A DNA stretch of 48,838 bases from the NCBI GenBank assembly GCA_024641945.1, contig JAHECD010000021.1, positions 1 through 48,838 of the forward strand, written 5' to 3'. Position numbers and translations under genes: made by a program. The DNA is from Rubrivivax sp. Its GTDB lineage: Bacteria; Pseudomonadota; Gammaproteobacteria; Burkholderiales; Burkholderiaceae_C. The notes below the pieces were generated by a model. That model was not told where the DNA came from and ran no database searches. It worked only from the letters and a program-made list of their open reading frames with translations. Position 1 is the stretch's first letter. Each line of letters opens with the position of its first letter. Positions 1-9,022 of this stretch are shown here, piece after piece.

Positions 1-761
1 GCACCCGGCCCGCCGGGCTGCGCCGGCGCGCCGGGTTGGCCCGCCGCACCGCCAGCCGCGGTGGTCTGCACCGCTGGCCTTGGCGCCGCTGAATATCGCA
101 GTTGGACGAGCCCGCCCGCGCCGCCATCGCCCGGCCTGCCCGACGCTCCGGCCGCGCCGCCTGTTCGTGCATCGCCGCCGGCTTCGCCCGCGGCCAGCAC
201 GATGTAGGAGTCGGCGCTCATCTTCTTCCAGGGCGCGAGCACACGGCCGCCGTAGGGCCCCTTCGTCGGCCGGTCGCCCTTGTCGAACACGGCAGGGCGC
301 CCGTGAGGCGTGTCCGGCACGGCACCGTCGCTGCCACGCTCGCTGTCGCCACCCGGCGAGCCATTGGCGGCCAGGCCGAGTTCGCCCTCGATCCGGTCGA
401 CGACGATGGACAGGCTGCCACCGGCATGGCCGGCACCACCGTCCTGGCCCGCCTGGCCATCGGGCGCCTGCGGTGTGCCCTTCGGGCGCGACGACGGCGC
501 CTGGGTGTCGAACGTGGGGGTCGCCGGTTCGCCGGAGACGTCGATCACCGCCATGCGCCCTTCGAGCGGCCGCGCAACGATGCAGCGCGCGTGGATGTCG
601 ACCTCGCGCCCGTGCAGGCGTACCCAGCCCTCGACCTCCACCGTATCGGCCTGGATGCGGATGCGGCCGAACGCCGGCGGATAGCGGGTTTCGGGATCGT
701 CGCCTTCGCTCAGCCGCAGGCGGTCGGCGCGGAGGGACAGCGTGCGCGGGCCGGCCGTCAC
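1..761 (-). CDS. Gly-rich, collagen-like hypothetical protein (partial, C-terminus beyond left edge)
   Basis: An open frame of about 253 codons runs on the minus strand from a GTG at 761-759 to the window edge with no stop. The GTG overlaps the TGA of the upstream gene (GTGA), which points to translational coupling and decides the start. The first 85 residues look like a beta-rich domain (repeated short strands such as RIRIQADTVEVEGWVRL). After that come Gly/Asp/Pro-rich tracts (GQAGQDGGAGHAGG, GAAGASGRPGDGGAGG) alternating with short strand-like pieces (GGSLSIVVDRIEGELGL, GGLVQLRYSA). The Gly-rich tracts resemble collagen-like or loop-rich surface proteins, but no strict Gly-X-Y register is kept. 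I do not recognise the family. It probably works with the putative pore-former encoded just upstream. The frame is convincing; the function is unknown. Confidence 0.75.
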   Translation of the reverse strand, partial: MTAGPRTLSLRADRLRLSEGDDPETRYPPAFGRIRIQADTVEVEGWVRLHGREVDIHARCIVARPLEGRMAVIDVSGEPATPTFDTQAPSSRPKGTPQAPDGQAGQDGGAGHAGGSLSIVVDRIEGELGLAANGSPGGDSERGSDGAVPDTPHGRPAVFDKGDRPTKGPYGGRVLAPWKKMSADSYIVLAAGEAGGDARTGGAAGASGRPGDGGAGGLVQLRYSAAPRPAVQTTAAGGAAGQPGAPAQPGGPG

Positions 762-3160
762 AGCGTCACCACATCGGTCAGCAATTTCGCCGCCTTCTGC
801 TGCGGGGCCCCGCCCCGGGTCGCGGCCCCCAGCATCCTGGGTGCGGCGCGCGTGGCGGTGCCCTTGAATTCGAGCACCAGTTCCGTCAGTTGCTGCAGGT
901 CGGGGCCGTCGGCGCCCTTCTTCGACACGCTGATGGTCCAGGTGGTGAAGGCGGTGGGCTGGAACAAGTCGCCCTCGACGTCGTTGGCGCGCAGCGCCAC
1001 CCAGACCGGATCGCCCCAGCGGTCGGTGTCCTTGCCGTGTGCGTCGGGCTCGTAGCTGAAGCAGCGCTGCAACGGCCGCGCGCTGAACTCGTACTCGTGG
1101 CCGCGCAGCCGATCGACGTAATGGCCGCTGGTCGAGATGTCGATGACCCGCCGCTGCGGCCCCAGGTTGCCGCGCATCCAGACCAGCACCTCGGCGACCC
1201 GCACCCGGTCGCAGTCCGTGAAGTTCTCCAGACCGACGACCCAGCTCATCGAGCCCGTGGCCTTGAGGCGCGCCAGCACGTTGCCGTCGACTTCCGCACG
1301 GTAGTCGTTCCACGTGCTCTGCGCGGCACGCGCCTCCTTGGCACTGACCAGCGCCTGCTGCAGTTCGTTCAGCGTGCGCGCCAGCTCGGCACCGCTTTGC
1401 ATGATGCCGGGCCGCGCATCGGGCTCGCGCAGCGTCTCGAAGCGGTAGGCGTCGGCCATGTTCTCGATGGCGTGGATGAGGCGGAACTTGAGGCGGTCGC
1501 GCACCTGCGCGTAGTAGGTCATCAACACCGAGCCCGCCCCGCGCTCGGCGCTCAGGGCGTCGATGCGCACCTGCATATCGGCGATGTCGGCTTCGTCGCG
1601 CAGGGTCTGCCACAGGCATTGCTGGAACTGGTGCTGCGCACGCTCGAGCTCCGCGTGCGTTCCCACGAGGTCCTTGCCGCGCACGGCCATCTTCTTCATG
1701 GCCAGCAGGTAGTCGTCGGCACCGGCGATGCCCTGCGCCAGCGCGGGCTTGAACAGCGTGTCCAGGCCGACCATGAATTCGTCCCAGTCGGCCGCGTTCA
1801 TCTGGTCTTCGGGGTCGAGCGGGTCGGGCAATGCGCTGCCCGCCTCGGCCACACGCTTGCGCGCCTGGTCCGGCTTGCCGATGGCGTCGAAGGCCGCCTT
1901 CAGCTTGGCGTAGAACGCGGCGACCTTGGCGATGGCGTCGATCACCTTCTTGATCTTCTTGATCAGCTCCACCAGCTTCTTGATCTTGCTCGCCGCCTCG
2001 GCGCCGGACTTGGCCGCCTGCGCGGCGCCGGCCGCGGCGACCGGCGCCGCCGCACCGCCCGTGGCGACGACTGCGGCGATGCCCGCACCGAGCTCGAAGA
2101 CGCCCGTGATCACGGCCCAGACGGCCTCGCGCTCGAGTTCCGCGCGGCGCGCCTCGATGCCGGCGTCGAAGGCGGCCTGGCTGGCGTCGATCTCGCTGCG
2201 GCGCTCGTCGAGTCGCCTTTGCGCCAGCGCCGTCGCGTCGCTGGCGGCCGCCATCTCCTCGGCCGCCTGGGCGAGCAGCTTGTCGGCAAACGCCTTCGCG
2301 TTGCGGTAGTGGCCGAGCATCCGAGTCGCCGACTTCTTCTGGTCGGCCAGGCCACGCTCGCGATTGAAGTGTTCGCGGTATTCGTTCTCGACGGCCTCCA
2401 GCGCGACCTGCGTCTCCTTGGCCAGCGTGCCGTATTCGTTCAGCCGCAAGGCAGGCACGAAGTGCAAGCCGCCGCGTGGCGTGCGCAGGCGTGCCGCAAA
2501 GGCGCGTGCATCGGCGCGCAGCATCTCGTCGTCGCTCGTGCGCGCCACCCAGTCGGCCATCTTGCGCGGCAGTTCGTTCGTCCAGGCCGTTTCGCCCGGC
2601 GAGTCGAGCGCCGGGCAGTACACGAGGCGCCGCGCGGTATTCAGCGCGATCTGGCCACTGAGCGGGTCGGCGCGCGTGACCTCTGCGGTTTCCGCGATGG
2701 CTACCGAGCCGTCCGCCTCGACGAGTGCCTCCACGCCCCCGCCCGGCGGTTGCGGCCGCAGCCGATGGCCGACCCCGCCCACGACGAGCGGCAGCGCATC
2801 GACGGCACCTTCGAAGGCCCACTCGTCGGCATGGATCGACAGCCGGCATGCGCGCGCCGGCTCGCTCGCCGACCGCATTGCCAGCGATGCGGCGGCACCG
2901 ATCTCGACGCGCCGCGCGTGCAGCGTCAGCGAGGACAGACGAAACGACAGCGCCGACTCGATGCGCATCACGTCGACATGCACCGCGAGCGGGGCATCGG
3001 GCTGCTCGCGCGCATCGAGCGCAGGCAGGACGTCGTCGAGCCTGCAATAACACGCACGCACCAGCGAGGGCGTCGTCCACCGGAAGTCGGGGTCGTCGCC
3101 GATGGCGAGCGGCGCATCGGCCTGCGGAAGCACCGATGGCCAGTCGGAAAATGCACTCAT
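758..3160 (-). CDS. Large helical protein with hydrophobic hairpin, possible alpha-pore-forming toxin-like protein
   Basis: The predicted protein has 800 residues from the ATG at 3160. Residues 1-200 look like beta-rich repeats. Residues about 245-345 are strongly helical and charged (coiled-coil-like). Residues 347-384 are a hydrophobic Ala/Gly/Val stretch, followed by Lys-rich helix 390-430 (KIKKLVELIKKIKKVIDAI). More helices follow, then a C-terminal beta-rich domain of about 150 residues. A hydrophobic segment between long helices is the layout of ClyA/HBL-type and Tc-toxin pore-forming helical domains; this is a resemblance in architecture, not a recognised family match. No signal peptide is visible. 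The frame stays open up to 3370, but that extension is antisense to a different gene fragment, so the 3160 start is preferred. No strong Shine-Dalgarno is seen there, and an in-frame ATG upstream (peptide MPLDLTRAR) is possible. It is coupled to the Gly-rich gene downstream. Confidence 0.7.
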   Translation of the reverse strand: MSAFSDWPSVLPQADAPLAIGDDPDFRWTTPSLVRACYCRLDDVLPALDAREQPDAPLAVHVDVMRIESALSFRLSSLTLHARRVEIGAAASLAMRSASEPARACRLSIHADEWAFEGAVDALPLVVGGVGHRLRPQPPGGGVEALVEADGSVAIAETAEVTRADPLSGQIALNTARRLVYCPALDSPGETAWTNELPRKMADWVARTSDDEMLRADARAFAARLRTPRGGLHFVPALRLNEYGTLAKETQVALEAVENEYREHFNRERGLADQKKSATRMLGHYRNAKAFADKLLAQAAEEMAAASDATALAQRRLDERRSEIDASQAAFDAGIEARRAELEREAVWAVITGVFELGAGIAAVVATGGAAAPVAAAGAAQAAKSGAEAASKIKKLVELIKKIKKVIDAIAKVAAFYAKLKAAFDAIGKPDQARKRVAEAGSALPDPLDPEDQMNAADWDEFMVGLDTLFKPALAQGIAGADDYLLAMKKMAVRGKDLVGTHAELERAQHQFQQCLWQTLRDEADIADMQVRIDALSAERGAGSVLMTYYAQVRDRLKFRLIHAIENMADAYRFETLREPDARPGIMQSGAELARTLNELQQALVSAKEARAAQSTWNDYRAEVDGNVLARLKATGSMSWVVGLENFTDCDRVRVAEVLVWMRGNLGPQRRVIDISTSGHYVDRLRGHEYEFSARPLQRCFSYEPDAHGKDTDRWGDPVWVALRANDVEGDLFQPTAFTTWTISVSKKGADGPDLQQLTELVLEFKGTATRAAPRMLGAATRGGAPQQKAAKLLTDVVTL

Positions 3161-3251
3161 CGCGGAAACAATCAACGGGGAATGGCCCCCGATGATTGCC
3201 CGCATGCGGGCTCGGGTCAAATCGAGCGGCATGGGACGTGCATCCGCCAAG

Positions 3252-3428
3252 CCGCGCGGCGCGCGCAAGGGGCAGTCCGCGAATACCGGCCTGACCACGC
3301 GCCACGGCGCCACGTACTTCAACCTGTTGGCCCCAGGGCAGGAGAACGAGGCCTTCTTCAACGGCTCCACGGGCCAGAACCCGTTCGAGGGCGTGCTGCC
3401 GGAAAGCGGTGACTATCGACGCCGGGTC
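3252..3428 (+). pseudogene. Fragment of a periplasmic hypothetical protein (g-type lysozyme inhibitor-like family)
   Basis: The plus strand encodes a run of about 59 residues containing GATYFNLLAPGQ, EAFFNGSTGQNPFEGVLP and ESGDYRRRV. I recall this pattern (S/N-GxxYFNxLPPG, then FxGxLPxSGDYxIRVYLMR) from small periplasmic proteins often annotated as inhibitors of g-type lysozyme. Here the match starts without a signal peptide and stops right after the DYRRRV strand, where the usual RVYLMRNAARR ending is replaced by unrelated sequence leading into the neighbouring gene's 3' end. It therefore looks like a decayed remnant between two minus-strand genes. Family assignment is from memory. Confidence 0.5.
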
Positions 3429-3445
3429 GGCGGGCACCGGCCACG

Positions 3446-3473
3446 GCTTGCAGGTGGTGCCGCGCGTGCAAGC
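3446..3473. repeat. Short inverted repeat downstream of the serine hydrolase gene
   Basis: GCTTGCA (3446-3452) and TGCAAGC (3467-3473) form a perfect 7-bp stem with a 14-nt spacer, 20 bp past the stop of the minus-strand serine hydrolase. There is no T-tract, so a role as an intrinsic terminator is only possible, not shown. Confidence 0.3.
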
Positions 3474-3493
3474 GCCCCTGCAGCGCCCGCCGC

Positions 3494-4714
3494 TCAGGCC
3501 TGGGAGTCGATCACCGCGGCATTCACCATCGTCCGCAATTCGCGCCGGATCGGGTAGGTCGATGACGGGATCAGCTGCGTCAGCAGCACGACGCAGAGGT
3601 CTTCCACCGGGTCGATCCAGAACGCGGTGGACGCCATGCCGCCCCACCAGTATTCGCCCGGCGAGCCGGCGAGCAGCGTCCGCGCGGGATCGGTGGTCAC
3701 CGCGAAGCCCAGGCCGAAGCCCACGCCCTGGAACGTGGACTCGGAGAACATCGAGACCGACATGTCCGCCAGGTCGGCCCCGCCCGGCAGGTGGTTGCTG
3801 CGCATCAGGCGCAAGGTCTTGGGCCCGATCAGGCGCACGTCGCCCAAGGCGCCGCCGTTGCGCAGCATCTCGCAGAAGCGCATGTAGTCGGCGGCCGTGG
3901 ACACGAGCCCGCCGCCACCGGACGGCGCATTCGGCGCTTCACGGAAGCTCTGCACCTGGGCCGGCACGAGCGTGCCTGCTTCGGACTTGACGTAACACTG
4001 CGCGAAGCGCGCCGCCTTGTCGTCGCCGACATGGAAGTGCGTATCCATCATGCCCAGCGGCTCGAGGATGCGCGTGCGCAGGAATTCGTCGAACGGCACG
4101 CCCGAGATCAGACCCACCAGATAACCGAGCACGTCGGTCGAGACCGAATAGTTCCACGCCGTGCCCGGCGCAAATTCCAGCGGCATCGTCGCCAGGGCGT
4201 CGACGAAACCCTGCAGGCCGCCGGTCTGGTCGAAAGGCTCGAATTTCCCGCTGCGATAGGCCGCATCGACGTTGCTGCGCAGCTGGAACCCGTAGGTCAG
4301 GCCCGACGTGTGGCGCAGCAGGTCGACGATGCGCATCGGCACCTCGGGCGGCCGGGTCTGGAACGCGCCGGCCACGCCGGAGACATACACGCCCAGGTTG
4401 CGCCACGACGGGATGAACTTGTGCACCGGGTCGTCCAGCGCGACGCGGCCCTCTTCCACCAGCATCATGAAAGCGACGCTCGTGACCGGCTTGGTCATCG
4501 AGTAGATGCGCACGATGGTGTCCTCGGCCAGCGGCGTGCCGGTCTCGAGCGAGGCGTGGCCGAGCACGCTCTGGTGCACGAGCTGGCCGTGGCGCGCCAC
4601 CTGCAGCAGCGCGCACGGCAGCTTGCCAGGCGCAACGTAGCGTTCCTGCAGAAAGCGGTCGATGCGCGCCAGCCGCTTCGAGCACATGCCCTGCGATTCG
4701 GGTGAGACGGTCAT
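3494..4714 (-). CDS. Serine hydrolase, class C beta-lactamase / esterase family
   Basis: This 406-residue protein has the hallmarks of the beta-lactamase-related serine hydrolases (Pfam Beta-lactamase; EstB-like esterases). The nucleophile motif is S72-M-T-K75, preceded by the usual IVRIYSMTKPVTS context. HTSG lies at 135-138, the second catalytic motif at Y189-S-V, and a C-terminal WGGMAST segment with FWIDP is typical of these esterases. The Tyr motif reads YSV rather than the YxN of true AmpC enzymes, so an esterase or peptidase-like role is more likely than antibiotic resistance. No clear signal peptide is present, suggesting a cytoplasmic enzyme. The ATG at 4714 has GGAG 8 nt upstream. 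A longer open frame reaching back into the dehydrogenase gene is an antisense artefact. It lies 53 bp downstream of the SDR gene and is probably co-transcribed with it. The substrate is unknown; lipid esters would fit the neighbourhood. Confidence 0.9.
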   Translation of the reverse strand: MTVSPESQGMCSKRLARIDRFLQERYVAPGKLPCALLQVARHGQLVHQSVLGHASLETGTPLAEDTIVRIYSMTKPVTSVAFMMLVEEGRVALDDPVHKFIPSWRNLGVYVSGVAGAFQTRPPEVPMRIVDLLRHTSGLTYGFQLRSNVDAAYRSGKFEPFDQTGGLQGFVDALATMPLEFAPGTAWNYSVSTDVLGYLVGLISGVPFDEFLRTRILEPLGMMDTHFHVGDDKAARFAQCYVKSEAGTLVPAQVQSFREAPNAPSGGGGLVSTAADYMRFCEMLRNGGALGDVRLIGPKTLRLMRSNHLPGGADLADMSVSMFSESTFQGVGFGLGFAVTTDPARTLLAGSPGEYWWGGMASTAFWIDPVEDLCVVLLTQLIPSSTYPIRRELRTMVNAAVIDSQA

Positions 4715-4767
4715 GCAGTGATCTCCGGATTCGACGTCGGTTGAGATGGGGGTTTCAGACGGTGTCT

Positions 4768-5547
4768 TCAGATGGTGGCGCCGCCGTCGCAGACCACGGC
4801 CTGGCCGGTCATGAAGCTGCTCGCGCGCGACGCCAGAAAAACAGCTGCGCCGGCGATCTCGTCGGGCTCGCCGATGCGGCGCAAAGGCACGGTGCGCGTC
4901 GCGCGCTCGAGCGTCTCGGGGTTCTCCCACAAGGCACGCGCGAAGTCCGTGCGCACGAGGCCCGGCGCGATGCAGTTGATGCGCACGCCGTGCGGGCCGA
5001 TCTCGTGCGCGAGGTTGCGCGCCAGCTGGAAGTCCGCCGCCTTGCTCACGTTGTAGGCGCCGATGGTCGTGCTGCCGCGCAACCCGCCGATCGACGAGAC
5101 GATGACGATCGAGCCGGCATTGCGCTCGATCATCTGCGGCAGGCACATCTGGATCAGCCAGTGGTTGCTGATGACGTTGTTGTCGAGGATCTTGCGGAAC
5201 TGCTCGTCGCTGATGCCGCCCATCGGCCCATAGTACGGGTTGCTCGCCGCATTGCACACGAGCACGTCGACGCGGCCCCACTGCTGCACCGTGCGGTCCA
5301 CCAGGCCCTGAAGGGCCTCCTTCGACGACAGGTTGGCCGCCACCGCGATGGCGCGTCCGGCACCGTGGCGCGCCCCGATCGCCTGCACGACGGCCTCGCA
5401 CGCGTCGAGCTTGCGCGACGAGATCACGACCCGCGCGCCATGCTCGGCCAGGCGTTCGGCGATGGCGCGCCCGATGCCGCGCGAAGAGCCGGTGACGATG
5501 GCCACCTGGCCGGTCAGGTCGAAGAGGGAATTTGTGGAAGGCTGCAT
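4768..5547 (-). CDS. SDR-family NAD(P)-dependent oxidoreductase
   Basis: This 259-residue classical short-chain dehydrogenase/reductase has a Rossmann nucleotide-binding motif TGSSRGIG (19-26), an NNV motif with the structural Asn near 124, and the catalytic residues S152, Y165 and K169 (YNVSK). The C-terminal segment shows the usual PLRRIGEPDEIAGAAVFLAS and TGQAVVCDGG strings. SSRK at 43-46, after the second strand, hints at NADP(H) preference; this is an inference. The ATG at 5547 has an excellent Shine-Dalgarno, GGAGGAAACCCG-ATG. It is divergent from the hydratase/dehydrogenase gene and upstream of the serine hydrolase, so a role in fatty-acid, hydroxyacyl or alcohol metabolism is likely. 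The exact substrate cannot be read from the sequence. Confidence 0.93.
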   Translation of the reverse strand: MQPSTNSLFDLTGQVAIVTGSSRGIGRAIAERLAEHGARVVISSRKLDACEAVVQAIGARHGAGRAIAVAANLSSKEALQGLVDRTVQQWGRVDVLVCNAASNPYYGPMGGISDEQFRKILDNNVISNHWLIQMCLPQMIERNAGSIVIVSSIGGLRGSTTIGAYNVSKAADFQLARNLAHEIGPHGVRINCIAPGLVRTDFARALWENPETLERATRTVPLRRIGEPDEIAGAAVFLASRASSFMTGQAVVCDGGATI

Positions 5548-5677
5548 CGGGTTTCCTCCGGGTCGATCGGGTCGCCGCGCGTCACCCGAGGGACGGGACG
5601 ATCGCACGATCGGACGCTAGCATCGCAGGCACCGGCCCGTCACCGGTTCCTCCCCTTGTCCCGCAGGAGACAACGCC
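5548..5677. promoter_or_regulatory. Divergent promoter region with repeated CGATCG palindromes
   Basis: This 130-bp gap separates the start of the SDR gene (minus) from the hydratase/dehydrogenase gene (plus), so both promoters should lie here. It holds CGATCG at 5564-5569 and a close pair CGATCG-CA-CGATCG at 5599-5612, the latter a symmetrical 14-bp element that could be an operator. ACCGG/CCGGT at 5631-5647 is a second weak dyad. I could not pick convincing -35/-10 boxes. The presence of the gap and the repeats is seen; the operator role is inferred. Confidence 0.35.
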
Positions 5678-7765
5678 ATGAGCAGCACCCGCTACGAAGT
5701 CCGCGCATCGACCGCGGTCATCACGATGGACCACCCGCCCGTCAACGGCCTGGGCGCCGCCTTGCGCAGCGGCCTCGTCGATGCGCTCGACCGCGCGCTC
5801 GCCGATCCGGCCGTGACCGCCATCGTGCTGGCCGGTAACGCGCGCGCCTTCTCGGGCGGCGCCGACGTGAAGGAATTCGGCACCCCGCAGGCCGCCGCCG
5901 AGCCGCGCCTGCCGGTCGTCATCTCGGCGCTGGAGGATTCATCCAAACCCGTCGTCGCCGCCATCGCCGGCATCTGCATGGGCGGCGGGCTGGAGCTCGC
6001 GCTCGGTGCGCACTACCGCGTCACCCGGGCGGACGCGCAGATCGCGCTGCCCGAAGTCAAGCTCGGCCTGCTGCCTGGTGCAGGCGGCACGCAGCGGCTG
6101 CCGCGCCTGATCGGGCTGGAAGCGGCGCTGAACATGATCGTCTCCGGCGCCACCGTGCCGGCGTCCCGGCTGAAGGACACGGCGCTGTTCGACGAGGTGG
6201 TCGACGGCGATCCGGTAGACGCCGCCGTGGCGCTGGCCGCGCGTGTGGTCGCCGACAAGCTGCCGCTCAAGCGTGCGCGCGACCTGAAGGTCAGGGATCC
6301 GCAGGCCGAGGCGTTTGTGCAGTTCGCGCGCAATACGGTGGGCGCGATGGCGAAGAACCTGCCGGCGCCTTTGAAGTGCGTCGAGGCCGTCGCCTGGTCG
6401 CTGAACAAGCCGTTCGACGACGCCTTGCGCATGGAGCGCGAGAGCTTCATCGCATTGATGCATACGCCGGAATCGCGCGCGATGCGGCATGTGTTTGCGG
6501 CCGAACGCGCGGCCGGCAAGATCGCCGGGCTGCCCGAGGGCACGCCGCTGCGCACGGTCGCCAAGGTCGGCGTCATCGGGGCCGGCACGATGGGTGGCGG
6601 CATCACGATGAACTTTCTCAACGCCGGCATCTCCGTGGTGCTGCTCGAGATGAAGCAGGAGGCGCTGGACAAGGGCCTCGGGACGATCCGCAGGAACTAC
6701 GAGAACTCGGCGAAGAAGGGCAAGCTCACGGCGCAGCAGGTCGAGGACCGCATGGCGCTGGTCACGCCGACGCTGACCTACGACGCCTTCAAGGACGTGG
6801 ACCTCGTGATCGAGGCGGTGTTCGAAAACATGGACGTCAAGGAGCAGGTCTTCCGCACGCTCGACGAGGTGTGCAAGCCGGGCGCGATCCTCGCGTCGAA
6901 CACGTCGTACCTGAACATCGACCGGATCGCGGCCTTCACGAAACGTCCGTCCGACGTGTTGGGCCTGCATTTCTTCAGCCCGGCCAACGTGATGAAGCTG
7001 CTGGAGATCGTGCGTGGGGCGCAGACGGCACCCGACGTGCTGGCCACGTCGATGGCGCTGGCGAAGAAGATCAAGAAGGTGGCGGTGGTCTCGGGCGTGT
7101 GCGACGGCTTCATCGGCAACCGCATGCTCGCGCGCTACGGCGCCGCCGCCAGCGGACTGATCAATGCCGGCGCCCTGCCCCAGCAGATCGACGGCGCGCT
7201 GCAGCAGTTCGGCCTGGCGATGGGCCCGTTCCGCATGGGCGACCTCGCCGGGCTCGACATCGGCTGGGCCACGCGCAAGCGCAAGGCCGCCGAAGCCGGC
7301 GTCGAAATGAAGCCGGTCGTCGCCGACAAGCTGTGCGAGGCCGGGCGCTTCGGGCAGAAGACCGGTGCCGGTTGGTACCGCTACGAGGCCGGCCACCGCG
7401 AGCCGATTCCCGACGCGGTGACCGAAGCGCTGATCGCCGATTACCGCGCCGCGAACGGCATCACGCCGCGCAAGATCGGCGACGCGGAGATCGTGGAGCG
7501 CTGCATCTATGCGCTCGTCAACGAGGGCGCGCGCATCCTGGCCGAGGGCATCGCGGCGCGCGCGTCGGACATCGACATCGTCTACCTCAACGGCTACGGC
7601 TTTCCCGCCGTGCGCGGCGGGCCGATGCTGTACGCGGACATGGTGGGCCTGCCCAACGTCGTGCGCGCGTTGCGCCGCTTCGCCGCCGAACCGGGGGCCG
7701 ACGCATCGTGGCAGCCGGCGCCGCTGCTGGTCGAGCTGGCCCAAGCCGGCAAGAGCTTCAACTGA
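5678..7765 (+). CDS. Bifunctional enoyl-CoA hydratase / 3-hydroxyacyl-CoA dehydrogenase (FadB/FadJ-like)
   Basis: This 695-residue protein joins a crotonase domain (1 to about 190) to an NAD-dependent 3-hydroxyacyl-CoA dehydrogenase (about 295-600, with a second C-terminal helical copy). It would catalyse hydration of 2-enoyl-CoA and oxidation of the L-3-hydroxyacyl-CoA in beta-oxidation. Seen motifs: oxyanion-hole segments FSGGAD (59-64) and CMGGG (100-104), catalytic Glu pair E106 and E126, NAD-binding G301-A-G-T-M-G306, and the dehydrogenase [10 protein letters not shown] starting at H431. The length is nearer to the peroxisomal-type or FadJ-like enzymes (about 700) than to fully annotated FadB. 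The start has GGAGA 7-8 nt upstream (gcaggagacaacgcc-ATG). The thiolase gene follows after 17 bp, giving a complete hydratase-dehydrogenase-thiolase unit. Confidence 0.95.
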   Translation: MSSTRYEVRASTAVITMDHPPVNGLGAALRSGLVDALDRALADPAVTAIVLAGNARAFSGGADVKEFGTPQAAAEPRLPVVISALEDSSKPVVAAIAGICMGGGLELALGAHYRVTRADAQIALPEVKLGLLPGAGGTQRLPRLIGLEAALNMIVSGATVPASRLKDTALFDEVVDGDPVDAAVALAARVVADKLPLKRARDLKVRDPQAEAFVQFARNTVGAMAKNLPAPLKCVEAVAWSLNKPFDDALRMERESFIALMHTPESRAMRHVFAAERAAGKIAGLPEGTPLRTVAKVGVIGAGTMGGGITMNFLNAGISVVLLEMKQEALDKGLGTIRRNYENSAKKGKLTAQQVEDRMALVTPTLTYDAFKDVDLVIEAVFENMDVKEQVFRTLDEVCKPGAILASNTSYLNIDRIAAFTKRPSDVLGLHFFSPANVMKLLEIVRGAQTAPDVLATSMALAKKIKKVAVVSGVCDGFIGNRMLARYGAAASGLINAGALPQQIDGALQQFGLAMGPFRMGDLAGLDIGWATRKRKAAEAGVEMKPVVADKLCEAGRFGQKTGAGWYRYEAGHREPIPDAVTEALIADYRAANGITPRKIGDAEIVERCIYALVNEGARILAEGIAARASDIDIVYLNGYGFPAVRGGPMLYADMVGLPNVVRALRRFAAEPGADASWQPAPLLVELAQAGKSFN

Positions 7766-7782
7766 TCGAACAAGGACAAGCC

Positions 7783-8964
7783 ATGACCATCGACGTTGCC
7801 ATCGTCTCCACCGCACGCACCGGCCTGGGCAAGAGCTGGAAGGGCGCCTTCAACATGACGTACGGGCCGACGCTGGCGGCGCATTCGATCGAGCATGCGG
7901 TCAAGCGCGCCGGCATCGACCCGGCCGAGGTCGAGGACGTGATCCTCGGCGCCGCCGCGCTCGAAGGCACGACCGGCGGCAACGTCGCGCGTGTGGCCGC
8001 GCTGCGCGCCGGCCTGCCGGTGACCACCGGCGGCGTGTCGATCAACCGCTTCTGCTCGTCGGGCCTGCAGGCCATCGCGATGGCCGCGCACCGCATCATC
8101 GTGGACGGTGCGCCCGTGATGGTGGCCGGCGGCGTGGAGAGCATCTCGTGCGTGCAGAACGAGGCCAACCGCCACATGCGCGCCGACCCCGCAATGCTGG
8201 AGCGCAAGCCCGAGATCTACTGGACCATGCTGCAGACGGCCGAGACCGTGGCCAAGCGGTATGGCATCCCCAAGCTCGCGCAGGACGAATACGGCGTGCG
8301 CAGCCAGCGGCGCGCCGCCGCCGCGCAGGCCGCGGGCCGGTTCGACGCCGAGATCGTGCCGATGACCACCGTGATGGGCGTGGTCGACAAGGCCACGGGG
8401 CAGCTGACACGCAGGGAGGTCACGATCTCGAGCGACGAGGGCATCCGCCCCGACACCACGCTGGAGGGCGTGAGCAAGATCCGCAGCGCGATGCCCGGCG
8501 GCGTGATCACGGCGGGCAATGCGAGCCAGTTCAGCGACGGATCGTCGGCCGTGGTGCTGATGAACGGCAAGCTGGCCGAGCAGCGCGGCCTGCAGCCGCT
8601 GGGCTTCTTCCGCGGCTTCGCGGTCGCGGGCTGCGAGCCCGACGAGATGGGCATCGGGCCGGTCTACGCCGTGCCGCGCCTGCTCGAGCGCGCCGGACTG
8701 AAAGTGGGCGACATCGGCCTGTGGGAGCTGAACGAGGCGTTTGCGGTGCAGGTGCTCTACTGCCGCGACAAGCTCGGCATCCCGGACGAGCAACTCAACG
8801 TCAACGGTGGCGCCATCGCCGTCGGTCACCCCTACGGCGTGAGCGGCGCGCGGCTGGTGGGCCACGCGTTGATCGAGGGCAAGCGGCGCGGCGCCCGATA
8901 CGTCGTCGTGACGATGTGCATCGGTGGCGGCCAGGGTGCGGCGGGGCTGTTCGAGGTCGCCTGA
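7783..8964 (+). CDS. Acetyl-CoA C-acyltransferase (thiolase)
   Basis: This 393-residue type II thiolase catalyses the thiolytic cleavage of 3-ketoacyl-CoA, the last step of beta-oxidation, or the reverse condensation. The nucleophilic cysteine is C91 ([10 protein letters not shown]), the catalytic His is H349 ([17 protein letters not shown]), and the second acid/base Cys is C379 ([10 protein letters not shown]). All three are in their usual contexts and the length is standard. AAGGACA precedes the ATG at 7783. It sits 17 bp after the hydratase/dehydrogenase gene and is almost certainly in one operon with it. A degradative FadA-like role is more likely than a biosynthetic PhaA role because of the partner. 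Confidence 0.95.
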   Translation: MTIDVAIVSTARTGLGKSWKGAFNMTYGPTLAAHSIEHAVKRAGIDPAEVEDVILGAAALEGTTGGNVARVAALRAGLPVTTGGVSINRFCSSGLQAIAMAAHRIIVDGAPVMVAGGVESISCVQNEANRHMRADPAMLERKPEIYWTMLQTAETVAKRYGIPKLAQDEYGVRSQRRAAAAQAAGRFDAEIVPMTTVMGVVDKATGQLTRREVTISSDEGIRPDTTLEGVSKIRSAMPGGVITAGNASQFSDGSSAVVLMNGKLAEQRGLQPLGFFRGFAVAGCEPDEMGIGPVYAVPRLLERAGLKVGDIGLWELNEAFAVQVLYCRDKLGIPDEQLNVNGGAIAVGHPYGVSGARLVGHALIEGKRRGARYVVVTMCIGGGQGAAGLFEVA

Positions 8965-9001
8965 CCTGCCCTGTCGCGCACGAGGCGACGTGCGCCGCGA
9001 T

Positions 9002-9018
9002 CGCCGCCGACGGCGGCG
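9002..9018. terminator. GC hairpin between convergent thiolase and ntrC genes
   Basis: CGCCGCC-GAC-GGCGGCG forms a 7-bp GC stem with a 3-nt loop, exactly between two converging genes. There is no T-run on either side, so it is at best a weak or Rho-assisted bidirectional terminator. Confidence 0.35.
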
Positions 9019-9022
9019 CGCT

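Noticed and set aside
3161..3370. N-terminal extension of the pore-former-like protein to an ATG at 3370
   Set aside because: The extension is antisense to the lysozyme-inhibitor-like fragment and looks random; the start at 3160 is preferred, though not proven.
80..3412. 1,110-codon plus-strand frame opposite the pore-former-like gene
   Set aside because: Low-complexity Arg/Pro-rich translation and no recognisable domain; the minus-strand frames have protein-like structure and coupled start/stop.
3494..4714. Acquired AmpC beta-lactamase
   Set aside because: The Tyr motif is YSV, not YxN, there is no clear signal peptide, and the WGGMAST/FWIDP context is that of esterase-like relatives.
4715..5401. 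N-terminal extension of the serine hydrolase into the SDR gene
   Set aside because: It would be an Arg-rich out-of-frame reading of the SDR gene; the ATG at 4714 has a Shine-Dalgarno and the family's usual N-terminus.
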